Positions 17,341-26,375 of a DNA stretch of 64,000 bases are shown piece after piece. The stretch covers positions 15,641-79,640 of the forward strand of contig JAAVDO010000005.1 in the NCBI GenBank assembly GCA_014801735.1. Direction: 5' to 3'. Positions within the stretch are counted from its first letter, which is position 1, and each line of letters begins with the position of its first letter. A program made the position numbers and the translations under genes. The notes beneath the pieces were generated by a model. That model saw nothing but the letters and a program-made list of their open reading frames with translations. It made no database searches and was not told where the DNA came from. The DNA comes from Bacteroides sp. (GTDB taxonomy: Bacteria > Bacteroidota > Bacteroidia > Bacteroidales > Muribaculaceae).

Positions 17341-17379
17341 AAAAGAGCGTCCACGGTTATGGCCGAAGGACGCTCTTTT
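17341..17379. terminator. Bidirectional terminator
   Basis: AAAAGAGCGTCC (17341-17352) pairs exactly with GGACGCTCTTTT (17368-17379). The A and T ends of the stem serve both directions, between convergent genes ending at 17285 and 17401. Confidence 0.85.
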
Positions 17380-17400
17380 ATGTTTTTAGAAACAAAAAAT

Positions 17401-17736
17401 TTAGTCGAGATTTGACTTCTCTTTGGTGGGGTTTCTAAAGTAAAGTTTGTCGTCGATAAACTCCTGAGTAGCTATGAGAGTAGGCTTCGGGAGTTTTTCG
17501 TAATAGCGGGAAATTTCTATCTGCTCTCGGTTCTCGGAGATTTCCTCAAGATTGTCGTTGAGAGTGGCAAATTCCTGAAGTTTCTTTTCGAGATCATGTT
17601 TCATCTCGCCTGCGATCTGATTGGCGCGGCGTGCGATGACACTCACGGTCTCATAGATGTTACCTGTCTCCTGCGACAGATCAATGAGGTCGTGAGGTTG
17701 AGTGTTAATCGGAGCGTTTGTCTTCTTGTAGTCCAT
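17401..17736 (-). CDS. rpoZ: RNA polymerase omega subunit (Rpb6-type, Bacteroidetes)
   Basis: A 111-residue protein with the conserved block NIYETVSVIARRANQIA, the Rpb6/omega fold region in its Bacteroidetes form, followed by a helical segment (LEKKLQEFATL). It helps assemble and stabilise core RNA polymerase. It lies 30 nt downstream of bamD in the same direction, an arrangement I recall from other Bacteroidales. The tail (PTKEKSNLD) is probably flexible. Confidence 0.88.
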   Translation of the reverse strand: MDYKKTNAPINTQPHDLIDLSQETGNIYETVSVIARRANQIAGEMKHDLEKKLQEFATLNDNLEEISENREQIEISRYYEKLPKPTLIATQEFIDDKLYFRNPTKEKSNLD

Positions 17737-17766
17737 TTTGGATATATATGGGTTATTTTGAATTTT

Positions 17767-18591
17767 TCAGTCTTTTACGTGACTTTGAGCTATGCGACCT
17801 ATTCTTTCAGCTTCGTCACGATTGGGGCCGTCAGGATAGTTGTTTATAAATGAATAGTATTCGTCGAGTACCTGACGATAACGATCAGTTTTGCGTTCGT
17901 CGACACTCTCTTTTGCTATCTGATATTTTGATTTCAGTATAAGCATCTCAAGCTCTTCCTTATATTTGGAATAGGGGTAGGTCTTTATTGCATTCTTAGC
18001 CACTACCATAGCTGACTCATAGTTGTTCTGATTCAGGAAGTAGCCGAGGTTATAATAAAGCTGGGCGCTTTGAAGCTCTTTGAGGGTAAGCTTGTCCTGC
18101 ATCTCGAAAATTGCATTCTGAGCTATGCTGACACGTTCGCTCTGCGGGAAATAGTCGAGAAATCCCTGAAGCTCCTCGATAGCATGCATGGTGTCGGATT
18201 GGTCAAGCTGAGGATCAGGAGAATCAAGGTAGTAGCCGTAGCCACAGTAGAATCTGGCTAATTCCGAGTGTTTACCCTTCGGGTAGCGTGCGTAATATTG
18301 CTTGAAGCAGACTGAAGCGTTGGGATAATCCTTGTTTTCGTAATAGCTCAGTCCAAGGAGATACAAGGCATCTTCAGCCTTCTGATTGCCTTTTAGGACC
18401 GTCACAATGTCGCTCAACAGTGTTGAAGCCTGTACATAGCGTTTCTCTTCAAAAGCTTTTTGGGCATAGGCCAACTTTTGGTCAGGTGTTCCCGACTTGA
18501 GAATCTTCTGATATTCTCCACAAGAGGAAAACGTGAGCAGGGAGCAGATGGCGGCCGACAGGAGCGCGCCTATGAATTTTTTCTTATTCAA
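17767..18591 (-). CDS. bamD: BamD-type outer-membrane assembly lipoprotein
   Basis: A 274-residue lipoprotein. The signal peptide ends LLTFSSCGEYQ, with the lipidated Cys at about residue 24, and tetratricopeptide repeats follow (KLAYAQKAFEEKRY, ALYLLGLSYYENKDY, YPKGKHSELARF). This is the BamD pattern of the machine that inserts beta-barrels into the outer membrane. The only start that keeps the signal peptide is a TTG at 18589-18591; a stop codon lies two codons upstream and the next Met is far inside. A four-codon ATG frame (18598 down to 18584) overlaps this start. Confidence 0.88.
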   Translation of the reverse strand: MNKKKFIGALLSAAICSLLTFSSCGEYQKILKSGTPDQKLAYAQKAFEEKRYVQASTLLSDIVTVLKGNQKAEDALYLLGLSYYENKDYPNASVCFKQYYARYPKGKHSELARFYCGYGYYLDSPDPQLDQSDTMHAIEELQGFLDYFPQSERVSIAQNAIFEMQDKLTLKELQSAQLYYNLGYFLNQNNYESAMVVAKNAIKTYPYSKYKEELEMLILKSKYQIAKESVDERKTDRYRQVLDEYYSFINNYPDGPNRDEAERIGRIAQSHVKD

Positions 18592-18649
18592 GGGTCATGT
18601 TTAGTTAAAACCACGAGAGACATGGATTGAACCGGTTGCTCTCAGTCTG

Positions 18650-18657
18650 CAAAGTTA
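18650..18657 (-). promoter_or_regulatory. -7 element before bamD
   Basis: Minus-strand TAACTTTG lies about 60 nt upstream of the TTG start; no clear -33 TTTG is seen. It is divergent from the element at 18701-18708. Confidence 0.4.
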
Positions 18658-18700
18658 GTAAAAAATGATAGGATATGAATGTCCGTGTGGTTTTTTTTCA

Positions 18701-18708
18701 TAATTTTG
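18701..18708 (+). promoter_or_regulatory. -7 element before the PASTA gene
   Basis: TAATTTTG matches TAnnTTTG. It is preceded by an unbroken run of eight Ts (18691-18698) and no clean -33 element. The leader to the GTG at 18776 would be about 62 nt. Confidence 0.4.
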
Positions 18709-18775
18709 CACTTGGTAACTGCCAAGTAACATGTTTGTCAGACCAAAAACCAGATAGCCCTTATAGAATTAGCCA

Positions 18776-19405
18776 GTGAAGCAGACTCAGCAGACATCCG
18801 GAAAAGAGCCCAGCAGTTTCATGAAAAAACTGCTGATAAATTTGTGTGTGATGATGGTGACAGGTTTCGTACTTGTCTGGATAGCGTTGACATGGCTTGA
18901 CTATTGGACAGATCATGGGAAATATGAAATTGTTCCGTCGGTCAATGGTCTTAATTATTATGAAGCATACGATAGACTGAAACTTGAAGGTTTTAAAGTT
19001 GAGCTTAGTGACTCAGTTTATGATACTTCGCGCAAACCAGGCATAGTGATTGACCAAAATCCCCAGAGCGGAGCCAAAGTTAAGCATGGACGTGAAATAT
19101 ATTTGACTATCAATGCCTTCTCTCCAAAGGTAGTGAAGTTGCCGCAGATAATTGATGTGTCCGAAAGGCAGGCAAGGGCCTTGTTGCTGGGGGCTGGCTT
19201 GAAAAATATTACAATAGTATCGGTAGAGTCGGCATATAAAGGCCTTGTTGTCGGTGCCAGAAGTGGCAACATGAGACTATCTCCTGGCACACGCCTGTCG
19301 GTTACGGCTCCGATTACTCTTGAAGTAGGAGCTGGTGTCGTAGAAACGCCTTCTGACTCCGTCGGAAATGAAAGCGCAGAGGCACCTTATCAATTTGATA
19401 TGTAA
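18776..19405 (+). CDS. PASTA-domain membrane protein without a kinase domain
   Basis: A 209-residue protein with a short cytoplasmic N-terminus, one transmembrane helix (about residues 18-40) and two PASTA repeats outside (about 52-112 and 118-180; VPSVNGLNYYEAYDRL, then LPQIIDVSERQARALL). PASTA domains bind peptidoglycan fragments in kinases and PBPs. Here there is no catalytic domain, so a structural or sensing role is likely. The start is GTG 18776 or ATG 18821; the longer form adds 15 polar residues. It is followed 20 nt later by an RluD-type gene, a pairing I recall from other Bacteroidetes. Confidence 0.85.
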   Translation: MKQTQQTSGKEPSSFMKKLLINLCVMMVTGFVLVWIALTWLDYWTDHGKYEIVPSVNGLNYYEAYDRLKLEGFKVELSDSVYDTSRKPGIVIDQNPQSGAKVKHGREIYLTINAFSPKVVKLPQIIDVSERQARALLLGAGLKNITIVSVESAYKGLVVGARSGNMRLSPGTRLSVTAPITLEVGAGVVETPSDSVGNESAEAPYQFDM

Positions 19406-19425
19406 AATACCGTAATTCCTGACTA

Positions 19426-20478
19426 ATGACGGAAGAAAATTATTTAGATCCGGAGGAACAGGAAGAGTCTGATGACGGCCTATATGAACATTTTCGTTTT
19501 GTGGCCGACAAGGGTCAGACTCTTTTGCGTGTCGACAAGTTTTTGGTAGAACGGATGCAAAGAGCATCGAGAAACCGAATCCAGCAGGCAGCCGAAGCAG
19601 GGTGTATTCTTGTTAACGGCAAAGCAGTAAAGAGCAACTATAGAGTCAAACCACTAGATGTAGTTTCCATAGTGATGGACCGGCCTCGCTATGAACATGA
19701 AATAGTTGCTGAAGATATTCCGCTTGATATTGTGTATGAGGATGACACTGTGATGGTCGTGAATAAGCCGGCTGGTCTGGTCGTTCATCCCGGTCACGGC
19801 AATTATACAGGAACTCTGGTCAACGCATTGGCCTGGCATTTCAGAGATAATCCGAATTACGATGTGGATGATCCACGTCTCGGTCTGGTGCATCGTATAG
19901 ATAAAGATACGTCGGGATTACTTGTCATCGCAAAGACACCGGATGCAAAGACACATTTAGGAAAGCAGTTTTTTAATAAAACAACAAAACGCGAATACGT
20001 AGCCGTTGTCTGGGGGATTCCAAATCCATCCGATGGCAGAATAGAAGGTAATATTGGACGGAATCTGCGCGATAGGCTTCAAATGACTGTATATCCTCCT
20101 GACAGTGATTTAGGAAAGCCTGCAGTAACGCATTATCACACTGTTGAGCCGTTGCTTCATGTTTCTGTGGTAAAATGTGTTCTTGAAACGGGCCGAACCC
20201 ATCAGATAAGGGTTCATATGAAGAGTATCGGTCATACACTTTTTAATGATTCGCGTTACGGGGGTGACGAAACTCTGAGAGGGGAGCGCTCGGCAAACTA
20301 CAACCAGTTTGTTGCTAACTGTAAGGAACTCTGCCCAAGACAAGCCTTACATGCCCGCACTCTTGGTTTCGTTCATCCAACTACAGGCGAGGAAATGTTC
20401 TTTACCTCGGAACTTCCCGAAGATATGAACTCTCTGATAGAAAAATGGCGAATATATGCCAAAGCTAAAGCGAGATAG
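19426..20478 (+). CDS. rluD: RluA/RluD-family 23S rRNA pseudouridine synthase
   Basis: A 350-residue enzyme with an N-terminal S4 RNA-binding domain (about 25-85: LRVDKFLVERM) and the RluA-family catalytic domain. The catalytic Asp lies in HRIDKDTSGLL. Other family blocks are VNKPAGLVVHPG and ETGRTHQIRVH. It isomerises uridines in rRNA, most likely the RluD sites in helix 69, but RluA/C/D assignment by eye is not certain. It is cotranscribed with the PASTA gene. Confidence 0.88.
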   Translation: MTEENYLDPEEQEESDDGLYEHFRFVADKGQTLLRVDKFLVERMQRASRNRIQQAAEAGCILVNGKAVKSNYRVKPLDVVSIVMDRPRYEHEIVAEDIPLDIVYEDDTVMVVNKPAGLVVHPGHGNYTGTLVNALAWHFRDNPNYDVDDPRLGLVHRIDKDTSGLLVIAKTPDAKTHLGKQFFNKTTKREYVAVVWGIPNPSDGRIEGNIGRNLRDRLQMTVYPPDSDLGKPAVTHYHTVEPLLHVSVVKCVLETGRTHQIRVHMKSIGHTLFNDSRYGGDETLRGERSANYNQFVANCKELCPRQALHARTLGFVHPTTGEEMFFTSELPEDMNSLIEKWRIYAKAKAR

Positions 20479-20533
20479 ATTATTCTATCCGGAAAAAATG
20501 GCGTTCTAATTTCGCAAAATGGAAAAAAAGAAT

Positions 20534-20541
20534 TAATTTTG
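20534..20541 (+). promoter_or_regulatory. -7 element before the acyltransferase gene
   Basis: TAATTTTG matches the consensus, with TTTC at 20510-20513 about 20 nt upstream. The start codon is about 100 nt away, so the leader would be long. Confidence 0.35.
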
Positions 20542-20648
20542 GGCAAGAATTACCTTACGGTGATAACCGATGTCAGTCTATCTGTAATCGGCCAATAATA
20601 ATACAAATGTGCGATCTGTCGCATTCCACTAACTGAATAGACAAGTAT

Positions 20649-21830
20649 ATGAGTCAACAATATGACTTCAGCGAAATAGCGCCATTCGACGATGATGTTT
20701 TCAGTGCCAAAATGGCTGCACTGGTTCATGAACCGGGTTTTGAGCATGCTGTGAGATACGTAATGCCTCAGGTTGATTATGAGTCTTTTGTAGAAACATT
20801 ACTGTCGATTCCAAATAAAGATCAGTTTCAGACCAGAATTATGTGGCCTTTTCTGGAATTGCTTTGCGAAAAGACCACATCAGGAATTACCTGTTCAGGC
20901 CTTGACAATATAAAACCTGAAAAAGCCTATACTTTCATTACTAATCATAGAGATATTGTACTGGATGCTTCTTTTTTAAATCTATGTTTTCTGCGAAAGG
21001 GTATCCCGACTTCTGAAGTAGGAATAGGTGATAATCTTCTGATTTATGAGTGGATTACAGATTTGGTAAAGCTTAACCGCAGCTTCATAGTAAAACGTAA
21101 TCTCCGGCTTACAAAGGCGCTTGAAGCAGCACGTGAACTTTCAGCATATATCCACTATGCCATCAGTGATAAGAAACGAAGCGTGTGGATAGCTCAGAGA
21201 GAAGGAAGAGCAAAAGACTCAAACGATATGACGCAGGAGGCAGTCATAAAGATGCTCGCACTGGGAGGTGGTGGAACCTTCGCTGAAAATATTGAGTCTC
21301 TTAATATTATGCCCGTCTCGATATCTTATGAATATGATCCGAACGATTATCTGAAAGCCAGAGAATTTCTACTGAAACGGCTTGATCCAAACTTCAAGAA
21401 GTCGCAGCGCGATGATCTTTTCAGTATGGAAACAGGTTTGCTTCAACCGAAAGGACGCATACATTTCGAGATAGGTGGATGTATCAATTCGACGCTGAAA
21501 GATGATCTTGCTGGTGCAGACAAGCATGAGGCTGTAAAGAAAGTATGTCACTTGATTGACTGTGCGATTCACGGAGGATATTATCTCTTCCCGATCAACT
21601 ATATAGCTACGGATATGCTTCATGGCACACACCATTATTCTGCGGAATATACTGCTGAGGAAGCCGAGGCTTTCGGAAGATATATAGAGTCACAGCTTGA
21701 CAAGGTGGAGATCGAGGGTACTGAGGTATCGGTACTTGACAGAAACTTTATGAAGGAGATGATGCTGACGATGTATAGCAATCCCTTGAAAAATAAAATC
21801 CACGCGAGCGAGCGATGCGAATCCCTTTGA
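20649..21830 (+). CDS. PlsC/PlsB-superfamily acyltransferase
   Basis: A 393-residue protein with the glycerol-phosphate acyltransferase motifs: HX4D as NHRDIVLD (about residues 99-106), a second block around FIVKRN, and a third, WIAQREGRAKDS, in place of the common EGTR. It is longer than ordinary PlsC and has no obvious membrane helix. It probably transfers an acyl group to a glycerophospholipid, lysolipid or ornithine-type acceptor in the inner leaflet; the exact acceptor is unknown. Its end overlaps the phosphoesterase gene by 16 nt. Confidence 0.8.
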   Translation: MSQQYDFSEIAPFDDDVFSAKMAALVHEPGFEHAVRYVMPQVDYESFVETLLSIPNKDQFQTRIMWPFLELLCEKTTSGITCSGLDNIKPEKAYTFITNHRDIVLDASFLNLCFLRKGIPTSEVGIGDNLLIYEWITDLVKLNRSFIVKRNLRLTKALEAARELSAYIHYAISDKKRSVWIAQREGRAKDSNDMTQEAVIKMLALGGGGTFAENIESLNIMPVSISYEYDPNDYLKAREFLLKRLDPNFKKSQRDDLFSMETGLLQPKGRIHFEIGGCINSTLKDDLAGADKHEAVKKVCHLIDCAIHGGYYLFPINYIATDMLHGTHHYSAEYTAEEAEAFGRYIESQLDKVEIEGTEVSVLDRNFMKEMMLTMYSNPLKNKIHASERCESL

Positions 21831-23035
21831 TCCCTCTTATTTGTCTGTGTGTTCTCTGTATCTCGGCGGATATAAGGATTTTTCGTGATATAAAGTCAAG
21901 GATTTCCAGCAATTGCCGGCGCCGAAAGTTCGAGAGTATACATATTATTTCTGCCATAGCGCTCTATATTATACTTATTATCGGACTTTGTCTACCACGA
22001 AGGTCAGGTGATGATAAGGATCTACTTGAGATAATGTGGATCTTATTCACATTTCTGACTTTCTATATCCCGAAGATTGTATATTGCCTTCTGGACCTTG
22101 CCGCTTCATTACCAAAATTATGGAAAGGGAACAGAATAAAATGGATTTCGAAGACAGGTGTATGTCTTGGTGTCATAATTTTCGGCGCGATGTGGTGGGG
22201 TGCAATGGGTGGTAGATATGCCACTCAGATAAGAGAGATAACAGTAGAAATCCCAGGTCTACCCTCAGAATTCGAGGGGTACAGAATAATCCAGTTTTCA
22301 GATTTTCATGTGGGGACTTATGGTCAGGATACCTCTTTTGTGAGCAAGACTGTTGACCGGCTTAATCGCCTTGATGCTGATCTGATAGTTTTCACCGGTG
22401 ATATAGTTAATCGGCATACAAAGGAACTGTTGCCGTTTGTTGGTCCCTTCAGCCGACTGAAAGCGCATGATGGAGTAATTGCAATACTTGGCAACCATGA
22501 TTATGGAGACTATCATGACTGGCCTACGGAACAGGCCAAGATGGAGAACAGGAAACTACTGATAGAACTTTTCCGCAAAATGGGGTGGCGGTTATTGTTG
22601 AATGAAACTGAGTTTGTAGAAAAAAACAACAGCTCTCTGGCAATAATCGGTGTAGAGAACATTGGTGATCCTCCTTTCCCGGTATATGGATCCCTGGCAG
22701 AAGCGTATCCATATCAACTTTCCGACTCTATCACGAAAATACTTCTTACTCATAACCCGGCACACTGGAGTGATGAGATCGAATCAAATTCGGAAATCAA
22801 TATACCTCTTACTCTTTCCGGCCATACGCATGCCATGCAGATAGAGATCTGCGGACTTTCTCCAGCCGTTTTCCGCTATCCGAATTGGGGAGGACTATAT
22901 AGTGCTAAGGATGACCCTGAAAAGCATCTGTATGTTAATATTGGAATGGGTGAAGTCGGAATCCCGATGAGAGTTGGAGCGCGACCGGAGATCACGGTGA
23001 TTACGCTGACCGGAATTTCGGAAAAGAGAAACTAA
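21815..23035 (+). CDS. Membrane metallophosphoesterase (YkuE/YaeI type)
   Basis: A 406-residue protein. The first 130 residues hold about four hydrophobic helices. The calcineurin-like domain follows with all metal-binding motifs: SDFHVG, FTGDIVN, LGNHDYG, THNPAH, SGHTHAMQ. Relatives hydrolyse phosphate esters at the membrane, and some act as UDP-2,3-diacylglucosamine hydrolases in lipid A synthesis. Sharing an overlapping operon with an acyltransferase fits lipid metabolism, but the substrate is inferred only. Confidence 0.85.
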   Translation: MRIPLIPLICLCVLCISADIRIFRDIKSRISSNCRRRKFESIHIISAIALYIILIIGLCLPRRSGDDKDLLEIMWILFTFLTFYIPKIVYCLLDLAASLPKLWKGNRIKWISKTGVCLGVIIFGAMWWGAMGGRYATQIREITVEIPGLPSEFEGYRIIQFSDFHVGTYGQDTSFVSKTVDRLNRLDADLIVFTGDIVNRHTKELLPFVGPFSRLKAHDGVIAILGNHDYGDYHDWPTEQAKMENRKLLIELFRKMGWRLLLNETEFVEKNNSSLAIIGVENIGDPPFPVYGSLAEAYPYQLSDSITKILLTHNPAHWSDEIESNSEINIPLTLSGHTHAMQIEICGLSPAVFRYPNWGGLYSAKDDPEKHLYVNIGMGEVGIPMRVGARPEITVITLTGISEKRN

Positions 23036-23057
23036 GCCTGATAAAGAAAACAAGATT

Positions 23058-25388
23058 ATGCATACGAAAGTGGCAAATGAATTTGCTTCGGCAATAAGCC
23101 GAGAGATGAACCTTGGTCCGAGACAGGCGGGCGCAATTGTCAAGATGTTAGACGAGGGTACTCCAATCCCATATATTGCGAGATATAGGAAAGAACAGTC
23201 TGGATCGATTGATGAAGCAACACTCGAAGCGGTAAAAAAGCGGCTGAAATCATTGGTTGTTCTTGATGAACAGAGGAAAGCGATTTTTGAGGAGCTTGGA
23301 TTGTCGGAAGATTCAGATGAGTCAATAGTTACCTCCATACTTGCCGCAGAGGATATGAATGAGTTGTCCGATCTGTATGTGCAATATAAGTCGATCCAGA
23401 AATCTGATCCCTTTAATGTCGCGGCACTGAAAATACTTTCCGACCAACCATCGTCGGTAACAATTCAGGAGATTGTAGAACCTCTTGCAGGTGTAACGGA
23501 TCAATATGAAGGACAAATCAGGTCTACCAGAGGATTTCAGTGTGATTCTGTAAGAGGGTTACGCGGTGAATCATTGAAGGCTGCAAAATATCTGCTTCGT
23601 GCATTAGCAGGACTGATCGGGGCATCGTCGAAAGCCAGAAAACTTGTGAGGCAGCGCTTTAACCGGCAATCATATATAATCACTCGCCTTGCCGATAATA
23701 AAATGATGAACAGTGTGGAAGCAGCTCCATACCATTCATTGTTCGGTCATAGTGAATCTCTGCGGGTATGCAGTCCACAAAGAGCTTTGCTTATAAAGCG
23801 GGGAATGGAGAGCGGAATACTTGATGTAACAGTCGACGTGTCTATATCAGATTCAGAGGCATCAAAAGATCTGAAGGGCCGTCTGACAAGAATGTTTGTC
23901 AGGACTTCATTGTCGAAAGATGTTGCAGCTCTTGTCACTGATGCTATTGAGATTGCTTACGAAACGATTCTTCATCCTAATATAAGTGAAGAACTGCTGA
24001 AATCGACGTGGGAAAAAGCTGAAGAGGCTATTATTGAGCTTATGGCTGATAATCTGAGGTCGAAGCTCATGTCACGACCACTTGTTCCAATGCGCAGAGT
24101 AATGGGAGTATATCCGGAATCAGGAGATCTCGCACATGTCGTGTGCCTTGAACCGATCGGCAATTATTCTGATGCAGCTGTTATTGCCGTAGCAAGTCTT
24201 CGTCCGATAAGCGATCCATATGGTTCGGTCGAACATCTTGGATTTCTGTTAGATCGAAATCAGATAGATACAGTGGCGGTTGCAGAACTGCCAGGGGCGA
24301 AGACATTTGAGAATATGGTGAGGAATCTCGGGTTACCTCGGCCTGTGGATGTCCATTTGATTAATTCGCGAATGTGTGATCTGGTTGCCGATGCAGATCT
24401 TAACGCAGATCCATCGCTTGCTTCATCAACTGATGCAATTTTTTCGCGTCCTGTCGCAACAGGGCGAATCCTTCTTGATCCACTTGTTCAATACGTTAAA
24501 GTCTCGCCTGAATATTTAGTAGATCCTGCACTCCATCCTGAAGAGGTTGATCAGATAGCCCTGAAAGATCGATTGAACGAGATAATGGTAGGATGTGTTT
24601 GTGCTGTCGGTCCAGATCCAAACTATGCATCTGCCGAAATGCTTCGGCTTGTTCCTGGGATAAGTCAGAAACTGGCGGAAAATATCATTGATTACAGATT
24701 GACGCATAATGGGTTTGCCGTTCGTGAAGATTTGCTAAACGTCGCGAGAATGGGTGCAAAAGCATATATGCTCTCAGCCGGCTTCCTAAGGATTGGCGGC
24801 GCGACTAATCCTTTGGATCAGACATTTGTGCATCCTGAAAGATATGAGGCTGTTGAAGGGATCGCAAAAGATATGGGTGTAACTACTGAAAGACTTGCCC
24901 ATAACTCTCAGATTCAGAACTCTCTGGCCCAACTTATCCCGACTTATGCGAACCGCAAGCTCAACGCCGCTACTCTAAAATTTATAATTGAGTCGCTAAG
25001 GACAGGCGGAGAGGATATAAGAGTGCTTTCGTCATCACAAAGTGGTTCACAGTTGCAGGTAAGACCTATGGAAACTCACAGAGTTGCCGGTGGGCAAAAC
25101 GGGAACCAATCGGGCCAACAAGCTTCTATTGATCCGGATTTTATTGCAACACTTCATATCGGTCAGGTGATTGACGGTAGAGTGAGTCATCTGGCACCGT
25201 ATGGAGCTTTTGTAAATATCGGACACAATACGAGCGGGTTGCTACATGTGTCGCAGATGTCTGACGATTTTGTGTCGTCTCCAACCGAAATGTTGCGGTC
25301 TGGACAGTCATTACGTGTAAAAATACTTGATATAGATCCTCGTTTGTTACGAATTGCGCTGACTCTTAAGGGAATTTCACAAGAATAA
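23058..25388 (+). CDS. Divergent Tex-family protein
   Basis: A 776-residue protein with the Tex layout: N-terminal helical domain (NLGPRQAGAIVKMLDEGTP, YIARYRKE), a central YqgF-like domain, helix-hairpin-helix (LRLVPGISQKLAENII, then FAVREDLLNVARMG, NPLDQTFVHPE) and a C-terminal S1 RNA-binding domain (IGQVIDGRVSHLAPYGAFV). The middle has lost the usual Tex blocks: no DPG-RTG motif, no AIGNGTA-type motif and no RGAISIARRLQDPL. The nucleic-acid-binding ends are kept. It is therefore a Tex paralogue with a decayed YqgF domain, probably still RNA-binding. Confidence 0.8.
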   Translation: MHTKVANEFASAISREMNLGPRQAGAIVKMLDEGTPIPYIARYRKEQSGSIDEATLEAVKKRLKSLVVLDEQRKAIFEELGLSEDSDESIVTSILAAEDMNELSDLYVQYKSIQKSDPFNVAALKILSDQPSSVTIQEIVEPLAGVTDQYEGQIRSTRGFQCDSVRGLRGESLKAAKYLLRALAGLIGASSKARKLVRQRFNRQSYIITRLADNKMMNSVEAAPYHSLFGHSESLRVCSPQRALLIKRGMESGILDVTVDVSISDSEASKDLKGRLTRMFVRTSLSKDVAALVTDAIEIAYETILHPNISEELLKSTWEKAEEAIIELMADNLRSKLMSRPLVPMRRVMGVYPESGDLAHVVCLEPIGNYSDAAVIAVASLRPISDPYGSVEHLGFLLDRNQIDTVAVAELPGAKTFENMVRNLGLPRPVDVHLINSRMCDLVADADLNADPSLASSTDAIFSRPVATGRILLDPLVQYVKVSPEYLVDPALHPEEVDQIALKDRLNEIMVGCVCAVGPDPNYASAEMLRLVPGISQKLAENIIDYRLTHNGFAVREDLLNVARMGAKAYMLSAGFLRIGGATNPLDQTFVHPERYEAVEGIAKDMGVTTERLAHNSQIQNSLAQLIPTYANRKLNAATLKFIIESLRTGGEDIRVLSSSQSGSQLQVRPMETHRVAGGQNGNQSGQQASIDPDFIATLHIGQVIDGRVSHLAPYGAFVNIGHNTSGLLHVSQMSDDFVSSPTEMLRSGQSLRVKILDIDPRLLRIALTLKGISQE

Positions 25389-25399
25389 CCATATAAATT

Positions 25400-26365
25400 A
25401 TGAAACGGTTTCTCTATGTTTTATTGATCATACTGATTACACTTCCGGCTGAAGAGCTATTCGGACTGTATTCAGTCACGCCTGCACTCGCTTTGCTTAT
25501 TGGACTTGCATTCGCCCTGACAATAGGTTGTCCGGCACCGAAGTTCAATAAAAAGACTTCGAAGTATCTTCTGCAGGCATCAGTTGTCGGTTTAGGATTT
25601 GGAATGAACCTCATCGAATCGCTGAAATCCGGATCTGAGGGTATGCTATTCACTATAGTTTCTGTAGTAGGAGTAATGGTAATAGGCACTTGGCTGGGTA
25701 GTAAACTTTCGATAAATTCCCGCACGTCGTGGCTAATTTCATCGGGAACAGCAATTTGCGGAGGCTCAGCTATTGCGGCAGTAGGACCTGTTGTTAAGGC
25801 TAACGATCATCAGATGGCAGTGTCGCTCGGCGTGATTTTCATTCTCAACTCGCTTGGTCTACTAATATTTCCGCCTTTAGGACATTTCTTTGATATGTCA
25901 CAACAGCAATTTGGCACATGGGCAGCTATAGCAATACACGATACATCGTCGGTTGTTGGGGCCGGCGACGCTTATGGCCCCGAAGCTTTGAAACTTGCCA
26001 CTCTTATTAAGCTGACACGAGCCCTTTGGATTATTCCGCTGGCTTTTTTCACAATGTTCTGGTTTAGAAAAGAACATAAGGCAGAAGCAGGATCTGGAAA
26101 GAATAAGGTTTCGATTCCCTGGTTCATATTCTTGTTTGTACTTGCTATGACTATCAATACATATCTACCTCTACCTGAGACGCTGACTAAGATTCTTGTC
26201 CTGATAGCAAAGCGCGGTCTTGTTCTTACTCTTTTCCTGATAGGTTGCTCGCTGTCGATCAAAACCATCAAGGCTGTAGGAATCAAACCCATGGTTCAGG
26301 CTGTATTGCTTTGGATAGTTATTGGTGTCAGTTCATTTTTCGTAGTGATAAATACAATAGAATGA
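25400..26365 (+). CDS. YeiH-family (UPF0324) membrane protein, putative sulfate exporter
   Basis: A 321-residue integral membrane protein with about ten hydrophobic helices. Family marks are QASVVGLGFGMN, SSGTAICGGSAIAAV, IHDTSSVVGAG and a Lys/Thr-Arg block KLTRALWI. The family is annotated as putative sulfate exporters on limited evidence. It follows tex by 11 nt and precedes comEC by 10 nt, in what looks like a single operon of unrelated functions. Confidence 0.85.
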   Translation: MKRFLYVLLIILITLPAEELFGLYSVTPALALLIGLAFALTIGCPAPKFNKKTSKYLLQASVVGLGFGMNLIESLKSGSEGMLFTIVSVVGVMVIGTWLGSKLSINSRTSWLISSGTAICGGSAIAAVGPVVKANDHQMAVSLGVIFILNSLGLLIFPPLGHFFDMSQQQFGTWAAIAIHDTSSVVGAGDAYGPEALKLATLIKLTRALWIIPLAFFTMFWFRKEHKAEAGSGKNKVSIPWFIFLFVLAMTINTYLPLPETLTKILVLIAKRGLVLTLFLIGCSLSIKTIKAVGIKPMVQAVLLWIVIGVSSFFVVINTIE

Positions 26366-26375
26366 CCGAAAGCTG

